Part shown: one piece after another, positions 23,776 to 35,414 of the stretch | How the letters are laid out: each line of letters opens with the position of its first letter | Position numbering within the stretch: the stretch's first letter is position 1 | From: Zygnema cylindricum | Taxonomy: Eukaryota > Streptophyta > Zygnematophyceae > Zygnematales > Zygnemataceae | Length of the DNA stretch: 64,000 nt | Reading direction: 5' to 3' | NCBI GenBank assembly: GCA_037447655.1 | Contig: JBBHKE010000608.1 | Span: forward strand, 1 to 64,000 | Made by a program: the position numbers and the translations under genes | The notes under the pieces: generated by a model | What the model was told of the DNA's origin: nothing | The model's input: the letters and a program-made list of their open reading frames with translations, nothing else | Databases searched by the model: none

Positions 23776-24602
23776 TTGGGATATATAAAGATCTGCTCAG
23801 ATTATTCAATTTACCTGTTTGAAGTTGAGGAAGGTATTACTTTTATTCCAATCTATGTTGATGATTTGTTTGTTCTAAGTAAATCTATGGATAAAATTAA
23901 TAAACTGAAAAAAGATCTCAAGGGGAGATTTGAGATGAAGGATATGGGAGAGGCAAGATATATTTTGGGAATTCAGGTAGAGAGGGTTAAAGATAGAAAG
24001 ATAATATGCAATGGAACTAAAGAAAGGAAGTGAGGGGAGTGTGGAAGAAGGAGTTATAATCTTGGATGATGAGTTAGGCCTTGAAGGGAAGAAGTTTATG
24101 CAGACCGTTCCTTATAGAAAAGTAGTGGGCAGCCTAATCTATTTTATGAATTGTACCCGGTCGGATTTAGCAGTAGCTGTAGGAGTATTAAGTAGGAGTC
24201 TGAATGCTCCCACTAAGGGAGATTGGGAGGCAACTAAAAGAGTCTTTAGATATCTCATAGGGACTACAGATCTATGATTGTATTTGGGTGGGGACAAGGC
24301 TGACATCACCACTTGGAAAAATGCTAGCTATGGGGATGCTCCTATGAGGAGATGCACTGTGGTGTGGTGTGCACAAAATCTTTTGTGATAACCAAGTGGC
24401 CATTGTTGTTTTTGCTAATCCCCAACACCACTTCAAAGCCAAACACATGGATATTAGAATAAATTTTGTTATAGAAAAGGTAGAGAACAAAATAATAAGT
24501 TTAGAGTACATACAAAATAGTGAGATGGTAGCAAACATGATAACTAAACTTGTACCTTCCCCTAAGTTAATTTTCTGCAGGGAGAAGTGTGGTTTAATAT
24601 GA
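23776..24602 (+). pseudogene. copia RT-RNase H of element F
   Basis: 23776-24033 has IPIYVDDLFVLSKS, an intact YVDD, and GEARYILGIQVER. 24011-24277 has YRKVVGSLIYFMN. A deletion near 24360 joins the RNase H RRCT block to FCDNQVA, losing the middle of RNase H. The frame ends at 24602 before the PPT. Confidence 0.85.
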
Positions 24603-24872
24603 AAAGGTGGCTAGAAAATAAGGGGAGTGTAGAAATTATTTTTTTCTTTTAATATTTTTTAGGTTGAAACTTGTAAAATAAAAGGGAAAAAAAAAGCAGT
24701 CGCAGTCTGCCTCTAACTCCTCTCTCAAGTCCCCACACTTGTCGCAGTCAGTGAAGGCTGGAGAGGGAGTTACAACCATGGCTGGCTAATCTCTCAAAAG
24801 ACACAAGCAGCATGATTTTAGTAGATTTACCAAAATGGTCCTGATTTTGGTAGATTTACAAAAATGGCCTGA

Positions 24873-24952
24873 CGGACCCACGATTTGATCTTAGTACCTA
24901 CCGTCCGTCAAGGTAGATGTAGCCGGTAGCTTTATCTTATAACCTAGGACCA
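24873..24952 (-). other. antisense tRNA-like module in LTR
   Basis: Minus strand: AAGATAAAGCTACC (D-arm-like), a CGGCTAC..GGACGG arm, and AAGATCAAATCGTGG in T-arm position. Degenerate. Confidence 0.45.
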
Positions 24953-25455
24953 GTGCTAAGATATATAGGGCGCGACAATTATTTAAAGTTGAACACTTTG
25001 AGAAATTCATTTAACTAGGTTAACTTACCCTTAGCACATAGACACAATTATACCTAGTACGGACGAGGGCACCGCACAAAACAAATATACCGCACATTTG
25101 TTTCAACGGCTAGAATTAAAAGTCGTTTAAATCGGACGGCCACGGAGGGAGCCGAGATCGTGGAATGGGCGTTTTGGCGGTTTTCGGTCACTGCCACACC
25201 AAGTGATACGTGGCGCTACCTCATTGGCTTGCGCCATCTCCGGAGAGCAGCAGAACGAGTACGGATATGCCAGGCGTCATGTTCTTGGGCATGCTGTACA
25301 ACGGTCGTATAAAAAGTACACCGACACTTGTACCTTTATGTTCGATATAGTGTTTTGATTGGTGCCGTACTCTAGTAGGGGAGGATATAGAAAGGGGTTT
25401 AGGACTTAGGCAAATTTTAGGTAGCCGCCTCTCTCCCAGAGTGTTTTTGTACAAA

Positions 25456-25469
25456 GGTCATTTTTGACC
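25456..25469 (+). promoter_or_regulatory. LTR leader hairpin
   Basis: GGTCATTTTTGACC. The TATA box upstream is decayed (TTGTACAAA). Confidence 0.5.
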
Positions 25470-25764
25470 ATTCATAACTTACTGCTCACGAGAGCAAATT
25501 ACCTGATTCTTTTTGCGCAAGACTCAAGCAAGTGTAGCTATCACACGGCTGAAGTCACGTTAATCAATTGTTTGCCAGGGTGGCAGTCAGAGTTGTGCAA
25601 AGTGAGAAGGGGCAAGGCTATCCTAGAGGCTTATGTGTGAGTTGCCTACTCTAAAGACCTATGGATGTTTCAAAATTGCATATTACTGTTCGTATTACAT
25701 TATTATGTTCTAAGTATTATACAAAAAATATTCTAGAATTCTAATTATTATATATATATATATG

Positions 25765-27098
25765 TAAGAAAATTTTCCTTGAAATTTATCACCTTCCGTG
25801 GAGTGTTTGATTTACATTGGTTTCGTTGTCTTGCCTTAATCATAACAGTCATAATAATCATAATGACCGTAATAATCGTGTGCGTGTGTGCGTGTGTGCG
25901 TGTGTGTGCAATACCCAAGTAAACGGATATTAAGCATTGCTAATTGGTGCACATTTCCGTACCAAATGGTCATGAATTTCTTTTTACAAACATACAATCC
26001 AAAAAAATATTTCTAAAACGGCAACAACATCACAACAATGGAATATTACTTCAACATATTCAAACAAACATTGCGAAAAATGTGAAAACATTCATGCCAT
26101 GACACACCATCAAAGTTTTTACTTGATAAAGGCGTTGTGGACCGTTTTACTATTTCATTGTTGGTGAAGCAATTCCTACCTTGTATCATTTTCAAATAAT
26201 GTACAAAGAATTTGTCGCCAATCAGGTGTTTGGTAAAAGTTTGACAATAAATATTTCAATTTGGTGAGGTACTTAAGGACATACATTAAGTAACGCCCAT
26301 CTTAGGTCAAAGTTTGCCAATTTTTGCAATATCAATATTTGTCTATTTTACAACTTCTAAGCATAGAAATGCTTCAACACTGTGGAATGTTGTTTGCAAT
26401 TTTGGTCCTCTACAACACCAACATTTATAAACAACTTTTTTTTATTGGGTATTAATTTTCACAAATATAGTCCTTAAAAAATTACATCTATGCAAACCAG
26501 CAAGATCTTAAAACTTTCATGACTACATAAAACTAAGATGATCCACAAATAGAAACACAAACACAAACAAGTCGTGTGTCCATTTTCCACAAACATGCCT
26601 CAAATATACTTCATTTTCATATTGTAATACCAATAAAACCACCATATTTAAATTGTCCAGAATCACATCTACAATTAAAACATCGTAAAAAAATCTAAAA
26701 AGTTCATCTACATCTTGGTCAAAATCAGCATATAAACCACAAAAGCATTCAAAAGTAGGACAAAATATGTTTATATCCTCTATAATCTATACAAAAATAT
26801 TTACACGTATATATCGTTTAATATATATTTTTTATGTTCTTCCAATGATAAGCATAGTAAAAGTTCACAACGTAAACGTTTCAATGAATCAAACAACTAT
26901 CAGTGCAAAATACGTAGACAAAAACCCTACATTATAACACTTTTACTTAAGCATTTTTGATTTTATCACTTTCTCCCACCTTGTGATGAGTTTCTAGATA
27001 CAAATTGTGATGTCCACTAATGGAATCCAAATTGTTTTTATGCACGTGAACAATTTATACAAAAAAAAAATCTATTTGTTTCTCCTTTTCAGGATTTT
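25765..27098. other. 3' flank of LRR copy 2
   Basis: Diverged duplicate of about 480-1722, including one hairpin arm. A (GTGCGTGT)n run lies near 25878-25910. No gene. Confidence 0.7.
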
Positions 27099-28983
27099 CT
27101 AGGGTTTGTTGCTGCATTCGGACGAAGTACGTTGTAAACCATTATAGCAACTCAGGGTTGAATGTGATAAAGTAAAACAATTCAAACTCACTATATTGTT
27201 ACAAAAACTAAAATTAGCCCACCCTATTTGAGGAGGCCCTGTTAAATAATTAGAGGAAACATCGACAAAGAGACCCATCGCACTTACAAACTGAATTTGT
27301 AAAGATCCAGTTAAGTAATTATTACGAACACTAACATAGACAACATAGACAAGCAATCCTTGAGATGTGGGAATCGATCCAGCGAGACGATTGGTAGATA
27401 AATCTACATACTGTAAATTTATCAACTTGCTGATTCCTGTTAGAATAACCCCCATTAATTGGTTCCGATCAAGTTTTAAACGCCTCAAATTTGTAATATT
27501 GGATATAGAGTTCAATATCCCACGAGAAAACTCATTAAAAAAAAGTTTAATTCTTGCAGCTGCGAAAGTGTATATATGGTCGAAGGAATAACAAAACTCA
27601 AAAAATTGACGAATAAATCCAATTTCAATAGAGAAGGCAGATTTCCGACGGAGGGAGACAAAACCCCTATTAAACCCCTCTTCGATAAAGCTAATCCCAC
27701 TATTTGGCGACGAGAGTCGCATGCTCTTCCTACCCAAGAACACCATTTCCTGACTTTTCCCACTGACCCCCATGTGTCCAAAGCCCCTTTAGGATCGAAT
27801 AAAATGGCATTCTTAATATCTAGGAGGGCATAGAGGATAAGGTCTAAAGCTTGAGGGGGAGGTGGATTGGAAACGACTAATGAGGGTGGTGGAGAAGAAA
27901 TTGTTGGAGGAAGTGTACGAAGAGGTAGGGGAGGAAATTTTGGAGTGAGAGGAGGTGGAGGGCGTGGTGGGGATGGAGGTGGTAAACAAGGATTAGAGTA
28001 TGAAGGCGGAGTAAAAGATAAAGGAACTCCTTGGCAAGTCCAGGTGTTTATGGGATCGCCAACGTCACAAGAACTAACTTGTTGAGAGTTAGAAAAAGAG
28101 CAAACTCCCAAACCGGCACAAGCTTCTTCTTTTTGAGTTATGTTGCAAAAGTTTGAGCACTCGAATACACTCCTTTGCACTTATTTTACGCAAGTTACAG
28201 GTGGTTTATTGCTTTCAGAAATGCAGTTTGTCGAATAAAAAATCAAACATAGTGTTGAGGATCTTGAAAATAAAAAAATGGGCCTAGTAAAATAATTGTT
28301 AGAGATATCTATTATTGGAAACACTTCACTTGCGACGTCGAATTTGAAAGTGAATGGACCTGTGAAAAGGTTGTTCTGTAATTGAACGATTTGAATATTT
28401 TTGAGATTTTCTATTGAAGAAGGGATGGTTCCTCCAAACAAATTGTTGGACAAATACGTTGTGTGACACAAGGCAAGTTCCCTATAGAGGACGATATTGG
28501 CCAAGAAAATGAGTTTAAGATTGCTTACAAAGTCGATACCCGGCAAAGGTTCCCAATCACCTCAGGAATGGGACCATCCAATCTGTTGAATGACAAATCG
28601 AGGTAGGTCAGCTTAGTCAACTTTGTAAAAGTGTACCGAATGGGACCCAAAAAAAAATTGAAATTAAGGTCCAAGTACTCGAAGTTGTCTAGTGAACCTA
28701 TTGTTGAGGAGAGGCGACCCCTTGCAGCGACATAATACCAAGAGTCATAATTGAAAACATTAAGCGCGACAACTCTTCATGCGTCATTGCAAGTGACTCC
28801 CTACCTTGATAAACACTTTGTTGTTCCTTGTGCCCCGCCGCCAAATCTACCAGCGTCTCACGCAATTTGTTGTTCGATTAAAAGCAGCGAAAGCGCGTCA
28901 ATCATGTTGATTGGCACTTCGTTGGTGCAAACGACAAAGGCTAACAGTGCGAGCCGCGCCAGTACGGTACGGCCCATCGCCAT
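27099..28983 (-). pseudogene. secreted two-domain LRR protein, copy 2 (decayed)
   Basis: Same order as copy 1: signal peptide from 28983 (MAMGRTVLARLALLAF), first N-cap and LRRs, Cys-rich block, proline linker (PPPSPPRPPPP), second N-cap CSWVGRACD, LRRs, C-terminal CYNGLQR. More damaged than copy 1. A stop lies near 28180 between two open frames (28546-28181 and 28180-27512), a frameshift near 27540, and several lesions occur across 28550-28860. Its flanks on both sides match those of copy 1, so the whole locus was duplicated. Confidence 0.82.
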
Positions 28984-29110
28984 GACTGGGGAGAGAGAGG
29001 ATAGGCGAGAGACAGGGTAAGAGAGAGAAGGCAGTACGGCGGAGTCATTCACAACGAGTGGAATCCATTCAAATTTTATAGGGAGGTATTCGTATTTGGG
29101 AGGTGTGAGA
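28984..29110 (-). promoter_or_regulatory. promoter of LRR copy 2
   Basis: Minus-strand TATA CTATAAAATT at about 29073-29083, ~95 nt upstream of the ATG at 28983, with the same CT-rich leader as copy 1. Confidence 0.6.
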
Positions 29111-29254
29111 AATTTTGCCTGCCGTACTGCGTCCGTACAAATTAACCGTTCTTAAAAATTGATGGAGCTCACTTGTCGGTTCTAGCGGAGGTTGAATGTC
29201 AGTCTGGATGACAAGAAAAGCGTAGAAAGTAGGAAGAAAACAAATAGCCGTACA

Positions 29255-29305
29255 CCGCGAATCATAATTATTTGTTTACTCTAATTACGATTCGCGGAGT
29301 AGTGG
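29255..29305. repeat. short inverted repeat upstream of LRR copy 2
   Basis: ACACCGCGAATCATAATTA faces TAATTACGATTCGCGG across about 11 nt. The same half-sites recur upstream of copy 1. Confidence 0.6.
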
Positions 29306-29930
29306 TACTCATTCGCGAGGCATTCGCTTCAATTTTTTCTGTAAGTCGAGGGGGTTGTCATCCACACAAAAAAAAGAGTCGCGACACGTTGCGTGGTTGT
29401 GACATCAGCAAGTGCCGGCAAATAAGATCTTTACACTAAATTCGATACTCGTACAAAATGCTCGAAATCATACTCCGTCCCGTGATTCTGACATCCGCAA
29501 GTGCCAGCGATTAAGATCTTTACACAAAAACATAGATGTCTTGTGAGCATAACACGCACGAAACAAACGCGCCAATACTACGCACGATACGCATTTAACG
29601 ATGATGAAAATGTAATCAAATGCGTACCAGACTACGTACGCGTACTTTTTTGTACATTTGCATACTCTCTTCCTACATTTAAGTACTTTTAGGGTTATTA
29701 AGGGGGGTTTGAGGAATCTTAGGGTGTATTCTCGTGCATTCTCATATATTTATGTTTACCAACAAAGTTTTATTTTTACATCTACGAACAGTGTCCGTGT
29801 AATTCCGTGCTTTTTAAATAAATCCTATTGTGTTTGTCTATTTCTTTAGTTTTACATGTTTGGGAAAGTTTGTATTAAAATCATATTGTTTTGGTTTTTT
29901 ATTTGTTATTATTATTTTTTATTTTTTTTA
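29306..29930. other. LRR-upstream repeats, then sequence with no recognised gene
   Basis: 29306-29520 repeats the ATTCGCGAGGCATTCGC and ATCCACACAAAAAA modules seen near 4.9-5.2 kb. The rest is T-rich with no coding assignment. A TTTATTCAG acceptor-like site sits at 29928-29936, just before the OTU fragment. Confidence 0.4.
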
Positions 29931-29984
29931 TTCAGGTGTAAGTGTTTCTTTTTTCGACTTTTGGGAGTTCTATTTTAGGTAAGC

Positions 29985-30384
29985 TCATTAAAGCACGAAT
30001 TCCACTTTTTCGATTACATGTTACAAGGGATGGGAATTATTGTTTCGTGCTCTTTCCCTATTATTGTTTGGATGTGAGTCTAAATATTCTTATGTAAAAA
30101 AGGTAATTATTAGTTATTTATTTTGTCATTGGGATGAGCATGCTATTTTTATTAGTTGTGGACATGGAATTCAATTTATAGACTTTAATCATTATCAAAC
30201 GTATATGTCTGTTGATAAAGTTTGGGGCAGTTGTGGTGAAGTTCGTGTTGCTGCAATAATTTTTGATATTGTTTTTTCATATTTGGAATGCTAATTTTTC
30301 TATAGCATTGTCTGCTCCTAGTGAAAAATGGGCTGATGATGATGAAGATGATGATGATGATGATGCTCATGATGTAATCTAAGT
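29985..30384 (+). pseudogene. OTU-like cysteine protease domain fragment with acidic tail
   Basis: The frame 30040-30294 reads LFRALSLLLFGCE, then CGEVRVAAIIFDI near its end. Just upstream, in a frame one base away, VTRDGNYCF can be read. DGNxCxFRALS is the OTU catalytic Asp/Cys block, and W-G-x-E-(V/I)-x-x-x-A is the family's C-terminal block. A single-base indel in a T run near 30037 and a stop at 30292 break it. An Asp-rich run (30331-30375) follows. OTU domains occur in deubiquitinases and are also carried by plant transposons. Family assignment is by motif only. Confidence 0.6.
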
Positions 30385-30429
30385 ATCACCAAAATATATT
30401 ATTCAAAGAATTTGTATTGTATTTCAAAA

Positions 30430-31080
30430 TAAAAATAAAAAACTAATGTATGTAATGTTGGTCACATTAAAAAAACAAAGTAATCAAGTATCACCTAAAC
30501 AAAGTGGTCAAAGTATTTATGTTGTATTTAAAAAATATATATATATTGGTCAGCCTTTGAGCTGATAATGATGTTCAACAACTTTCTTGGTCTTTAGACT
30601 TAGTTGGTTGATCGAAAAAACAATAAAAAAATTATTCAAAGTATTAATGTAATCTAAGAAACAAATATTATGAATGAACATAAGTGTTTGTAATGTTGGT
30701 CAGCCTTCGAGCTGATGGTGATGTTCATGCAACCTTCTAAGTCTTAGGACTTAGTTGGTTGATCACAAAGAAAGAAAAAGAATAACAAAGTACTAAAAGT
30801 AATCAATCTACTATAATAAACAATGAAAATTAATAAATATTAAGTGATTGTAATGTTAGTCAGCCTTTGAGTTGATATTGATGTTTATGCAACCATTTGG
30901 GTCTTTGACTAAAGTGCTTGATCAAAAACAAAAAAAAATACTTAAAGTAATCCACATATTGTAACTATCAAAAAATATAAAATAAAATACATGTTTGTAG
31001 AGTTAGTCAGACATCGAGCAAATAATGATGTTGTTCCAACCTTTTGGGTCTTTGGACTAAGCTGGTTAAATCTTAGATAA
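30430..31080. repeat. ~150-bp tandem array, four to five diverged units
   Basis: Each unit has TGTAATGTTGGTCAGCC, then GATGTTC and a GTCTTTGGACT-like core. Cores start at about 30546, 30696, 30857 and 31003, with a truncated unit before. It sits immediately after the OTU fragment. Confidence 0.82.
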
Positions 31081-31985
31081 GTCTGATGTTTTTTTTATTT
31101 TTCTTATTATTTTCTTTGTTATGTTTACTTTATTTCCTTCGTTTTTGTTATGTGATCAAAGTTGTATTTTGGTTATTTATTTTGTTTAGCGTAAAATTTT
31201 GTCTTTTTCATGTAATATATTTATTAGATGTTAACTTTTGTCGCGTGACACGATGTAGTCTGTTATTTCATTTCTTCGGTTAACTCGCATTGACGTCATC
31301 CTGGTACCTGTCAGGGCCACTTTGACGTCGTTGGCCGCGGGTCAACTGTTGCGATCACTTTGTCGTCAATCACTTTGTCGTCGTCGCTGTTCTAAAGTGT
31401 AGTTGTCGTTGAAGCTGTCTCCTTTTCTTACATGTATTTTGTTTCAATTGACTATTGACTATCATTGACAAAGTGTCGTTTCAACTACATTTATTAGCAG
31501 ATTTGTACGGTATAATTTGGGTTCATGCCTTAATTGTTTCTGTCGTTTCAACTCATTTCCGCGTTACATATTCCATTATTATTTTGCATTGGGTTCATAA
31601 ATTGTACACAATGATTTATTTTTGCCGTCGGATTGAAATTTAACAGTCGCGCCCTTTAATAGTGTCGGTCGTTATGTAAAACGTTAATCAATTCTCTTTT
31701 TTTGGTAAGTTTGCTTTGGCCGTAACGTTTTCCATACCAATCGTTGACGACTTCGGATACAATATGGAAGAATACCATGTATATTGCGATAGTACAGTGC
31801 CTACCATGTACACCATCGTACGTGATGCCAACACTGAAATTACGGTACTGTAGTGTACGGATATTGAGAACACGACAACGTGGCGTGACGTGACGGGATC
31901 GCAAGCGCCAAAATTAAAGTACGATACTGTATGTTACTGTGCTCCTATTGATAACACGACATATCGTACGTGATGCCAATACCGA
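31081..31985. other. no gene recognised
   Basis: T-rich; several short frames without recognisable domains. CGTACGTGATGCCAA recurs at 31830 and 31970. Confidence 0.4.
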
Positions 31986-31988
31986 AAT

Positions 31989-33340
31989 TTGTTGTCCATA
32001 GCCTATTTCAGCCATGGATCACTCTTAAAAGCACCACGGACTACCTCCTAAACAGCTCTGTTTCAGATAACACAGCTTACTCCACAATAAACAAAATAAC
32101 CTCAAACTAAACGAATATGCACTATATCCTAGACAGTAACACTTCCCAAAGTTATAGCCAGATCCACAAAGGCATACAAAAGATATGAGCTGCTCAGTTT
32201 CCCAAAAACATCTGACAGCTTACCAAACTAACCAGGTAGACTCCTCACAAAATTCTACAAAAATAACAGAACAGACTAGAACTAAAGACACAAACAGTTT
32301 CTATATCATATAAGATATCCACAAGTTCTCACAGCAAAATAACAACTAGAGTGATCACACTAATGGTCAAAGTTGCAGAAAAACAGTATATCATATCTTT
32401 GATTAACTCAGCTGTGATAATCAAAATAATCTAAGTCATACAAGTTAAACTCAGAGAGTTCACAACGGAATGTACGGAGACATACCAGCCGTACGTTATC
32501 TACCACCTACCTAAATTATTATGAGTATACCCGAATAATTCGAGGTATGTCAGCTTAACTAAATCTACACTGATAAACTAATTAGCAAAAAGACAAACCT
32601 CTGTTGTATGGAATATTTACACCGACAACTCCGCATAGTCAACTTCCTTGGTCACTTGTGATCTTCTAATGAATCTCGTCCACCGACTTGATTCATTTTA
32701 ACCGAAGCTGCATTGTCTTGTTCCGGATCATATTTAACATAACCGCATCTTCGTCGCAGCTACGTTGTCTCATACCTGAACATATCCAAAAATAACTGTA
32801 GCTTTGTCACACCTGCGTTGTCCTATTTAAAGTGCACTTGTCTCAAATAGATGCGCCGTACCGGCGGCGCATATTTCAACGTGCTGTTCTATGAAAATTG
32901 GTGCAGGTGGAGCTGTAGCCGTAGTTGTAGAAGTAGACATAATTAAGGAAAAGCTTGACAAGAAATCCTCTCAAACACTGATCTTTAGTACACGATAAGA
33001 CCTGACTCACAGGTTTAATTTACCAAGAACTTAGCATACAAGATAACCAGCATACACACTAATAACTCCCAAAGTAACACCAAAATTGACTAAATAAACC
33101 ATAAGATATAGGACCTCCAAGTTTCCCAAGAACTGCCTTTAGAATCCCATTATCCCAAACTGAATACAATAATAATTATAAGTCCTAAACTTTATACACT
33201 GAGTGATTATCTATTGTTCATTGACCAATCAGGTGTCTGCACGTAGAATAGTGGTACTGTACCGTAGTACGACAGAGTACCAAAAGTACTTCCAAAAACC
33301 AATTTGGAACTAGCCTAAATCTAAATAATAAAACACTATT
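31989..33340 (-). mobile_element. degraded C-type LTR element with gag start
   Basis: 31989-32640 aligns with the LTR tail at 39429-40080 (TGTTGTCCATAGCC against TGTTGTTCATAGCCC at its edge). On the minus strand a gag-like N-terminus MSTSTTTATAPPAPI starts at 32942, comparable in composition to the gag start of element A. Coding continuity is lost after about 25 residues. Confidence 0.5.
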
Positions 33341-34374
33341 TTCAAATGCGCAACACAACAAAAACGTGTTTCATCGAGTATTTCAATTGGCGACGTACAC
33401 ATTATGTTGCTGCTTAATCAGCAACACGCAAATAAGTCCAACCGACTGTGGTTATGTTCGGACGAATATCTAGAGTGCTTACAAGGCAACTCGTCAACCA
33501 TGGTCCCCACTTGAATCGCGACCGTCCGTATGATTGAAAATCTGCATCTGGAATTTGTCTGAGACAATTGATTTCCCGGATGTTTGGTTCGCTTTCCTTC
33601 CGTTTGATTTGCAGATATCACTCACTGGATGTGCGACATGTGTCCAGAGTCATTCCGCAGTACTTGCCCTATTCTCAAACGCTGAAGCGTGTTTATGTGA
33701 CTGTACCATACACTATAGAGTTACTTTTACACTGTCACACTATTTTAGGTAGGTAATACGACAAAGTTATCAAAAAATATTCTAAGTCATAAAACCTCCC
33801 CACAACTCTGTGTACAGAGGATAAAGCTTTCAAACCAAAACAACGTTTCGTACATTTCAAATTGGATCGCTTCGCGATCCGCCGTCCATTTCTTACTGCG
33901 TGTTCACCCCACTCAATAAGTCCCTTACTTCACTTTAGTTTTATCCGTAGGTTCGCTCCCCCAATCCGTGAATCCATTCAAGCCTCCATCAGTAATATAC
34001 GCACAAATTGTCAATTATCCTTTCCGCGAAGCCGGCGCTTAGCCACGGCCGTCCGATTTATATTGGCATTTAATGCGGACCGTCGAAATAAATGTCCTTA
34101 CAATTTGTTTCATTCGGTACTTAACGTACAAGTGTTTTTATGCCCTATATACCGCAATCAAGTTTAATGGAAAACCCTTCGAGTAATTATTTAAATATTT
34201 ATCAAACCCTATTAGTCATAGCACTAGTCCTAGACTAAACGGACAAAGCTAACGTCTAATCGTTGTTTAACAGACGGTAGGTACTAGGATCAAATCCTGG
34301 GTCTATCAAATACCTTTTTAGTAAACCTACCATTATCTACTCCTGTCTCTCTGGAGAGCTTAGGCAGCCATGGC
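33341..34374 (-). mobile_element. remnants of nested LTRs, distal part of LTR H
   Basis: 34020-34374 continues the minus-oriented LTR whose first 127 bp are at 38893-39019; element B was inserted in between. 33860-34015 resembles 40760-40870 (CCCCCAATCCG, AAGCCTCC). 33341-33860 contains no recognisable gene. Confidence 0.5.
34225..34307 (+). other. tRNA-like module (antisense to LTR H)
   Basis: ACGGACAAAGCTAACGTCT, arm closing at AGACGG, then AGGATCAAATCCT as T-arm. LTR H reads on the minus strand, so the module is again antisense to its LTR. Confidence 0.5.
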
Positions 34375-34379
34375 TCTAG
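34375..34379. other. target-site duplication TCTAG (left) of element B
   Basis: TCTAG precedes TGTTAAATTTGAG at 34380. The same five bases follow the second LTR at 38893-38897. Confidence 0.9.
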
Positions 34380-34563
34380 TGTTAAATTTGAGTATTTTCT
34401 AGGTCTGAATTTATTCTATGTGTTTGTCAGATGGTCTTGTCTAAGTCATCCATACTTGTCGTAGTCACTGGAAGACAGAGATAGCCATGGCTGCCCCATA
34501 GTCAAAAAGAAGAAACAGGCAAAAATAGGCAGGAAAACTGATAGGTGGCCAAAATGTTGCTGT

Positions 34564-34632
34564 TAACCGGATTTGAACCAGGGTCTGTGGTTCACTTTAC
34601 AGACGTAAGCCTTATCCAATAAGGCGTTACCG
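34564..34632 (-). other. antisense tRNA-like module in 5' LTR of B
   Basis: Minus strand: TTGGATAAGGC (D-arm-like with GCC/GGC pairing), a 6-bp arm GTCTGT/ACAGAC around a 10-nt loop, and CTGGTTCAAATCCGG T-arm with intact B-box. It resembles tRNA-Arg-type D arms. The acceptor stem is weak and the anticodon loop is over-long. Confidence 0.6.
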
Positions 34633-35072
34633 AAACAGTACACGTGACGGAATTCATAAATATATAAATATTAACGCCACAGCTAATTAACAGCAGACTA
34701 ACCAAAAGGAGCAATTTCTGCATGTACGCGAATCTGAACCGTGTAAAATATGTTTTGATCGGACGGCCGGCATTATAGCCGCCACGCGAAGTGAGCTTTT
34801 GGCGGCATACGGAGATAGCGTCACGCGGTGCCACGTGGCGCCACATTATTTGATACCGGAGAAGATGGGAGGAGGAACCATGGCTTCCGATTTGACAGGT
34901 GTCACCTTGTAGACCTTGTCGTACAATGGACGTACAATAAGTACATCGCCCATTGTACCTTCTTGTACTTTATAGTGTTCCTATTGGACTAGGGTTTAGT
35001 AGTAGGTAGTCGTGAGTAGGCAGACCAAGACTTAGTGATATTTAGGTACCTCTCTCTAAGAGAGCTTGTAAC

Positions 35073-35107
35073 TATAAAAGGTCATCTTTGACCAGCCATA
35101 ACTTAAT
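35073..35107 (+). promoter_or_regulatory. TATA box and leader hairpins, 5' LTR of B
   Basis: TATAAAA (35073-35079), hairpin GGTCATCTTTGACC (35080-35093), and a GCTC/GAGC hairpin just beyond. Likely transcription start region of the element. Confidence 0.65.
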
Positions 35108-35414
35108 GCTCGGGTGAGCAAATTCACTGATTCTTTTTGCTGCGGACTCAGGGGAGTCTAAGCTACACAAGGGTGTAGTCGGTCAGAGTCTTTGCGTGCC
35201 AGGGTGGCACTTATTCAGTGGGAAAGTCAAAGTGGGAAATATTGTCCAAAACACATATTGAAGCTTTGCATTTTGTGGTGGAACTGAGCACACAGAAGGT
35301 CTTCTCTTCACAGGGGTGAAGGTATATTGGAGTTCTTATTGTCAAGGGATCATTTATTTGGGTTTATATCAGCTTGGAGTCGGCACTATCTAGATTAGCT
35401 TCTTTTGGATCTGC

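Larger units (their letters stand above)
24628..25680 (+). mobile_element. 3' LTR of element F
   Basis: PPT AAATAAGGGGAG at 24616-24627, LTR start TGTAGAAATT, end AAAATTGCA at 25680. It has the CCATGGCTGGC block (24777), an antisense tRNA-like module and the GGTCATTTTTGACC hairpin. It differs strongly from the LTR upstream of F, so the two ends probably came from different insertions or have recombined. Confidence 0.75.
34380..35414 (+). repeat. 5' LTR of element B (3' end missing)
   Basis: TGTTAAATTTGAG start. Contains CCATGGCTGCC (34487), an antisense tRNA-like module and TATA 35073-35079. It stops at GGATCTGC and jumps into gag sequence. Confidence 0.9.

Noticed and set aside
30430-31080. 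CRISPR-like array
   Set aside because: Units of ~150 bp are contiguous and diverged, without short identical repeats and unique spacers, and the context is a plant genome.
34564-34632. Functional tRNA gene
   Set aside because: Over-long anticodon loop and poor acceptor pairing; kept only as a tRNA-like module.
34592-34846. 84-codon frame identical at 38036-38290
   Set aside because: Identity only reflects the two LTR copies of element B; it overlaps the antisense tRNA-like module and has no domain.
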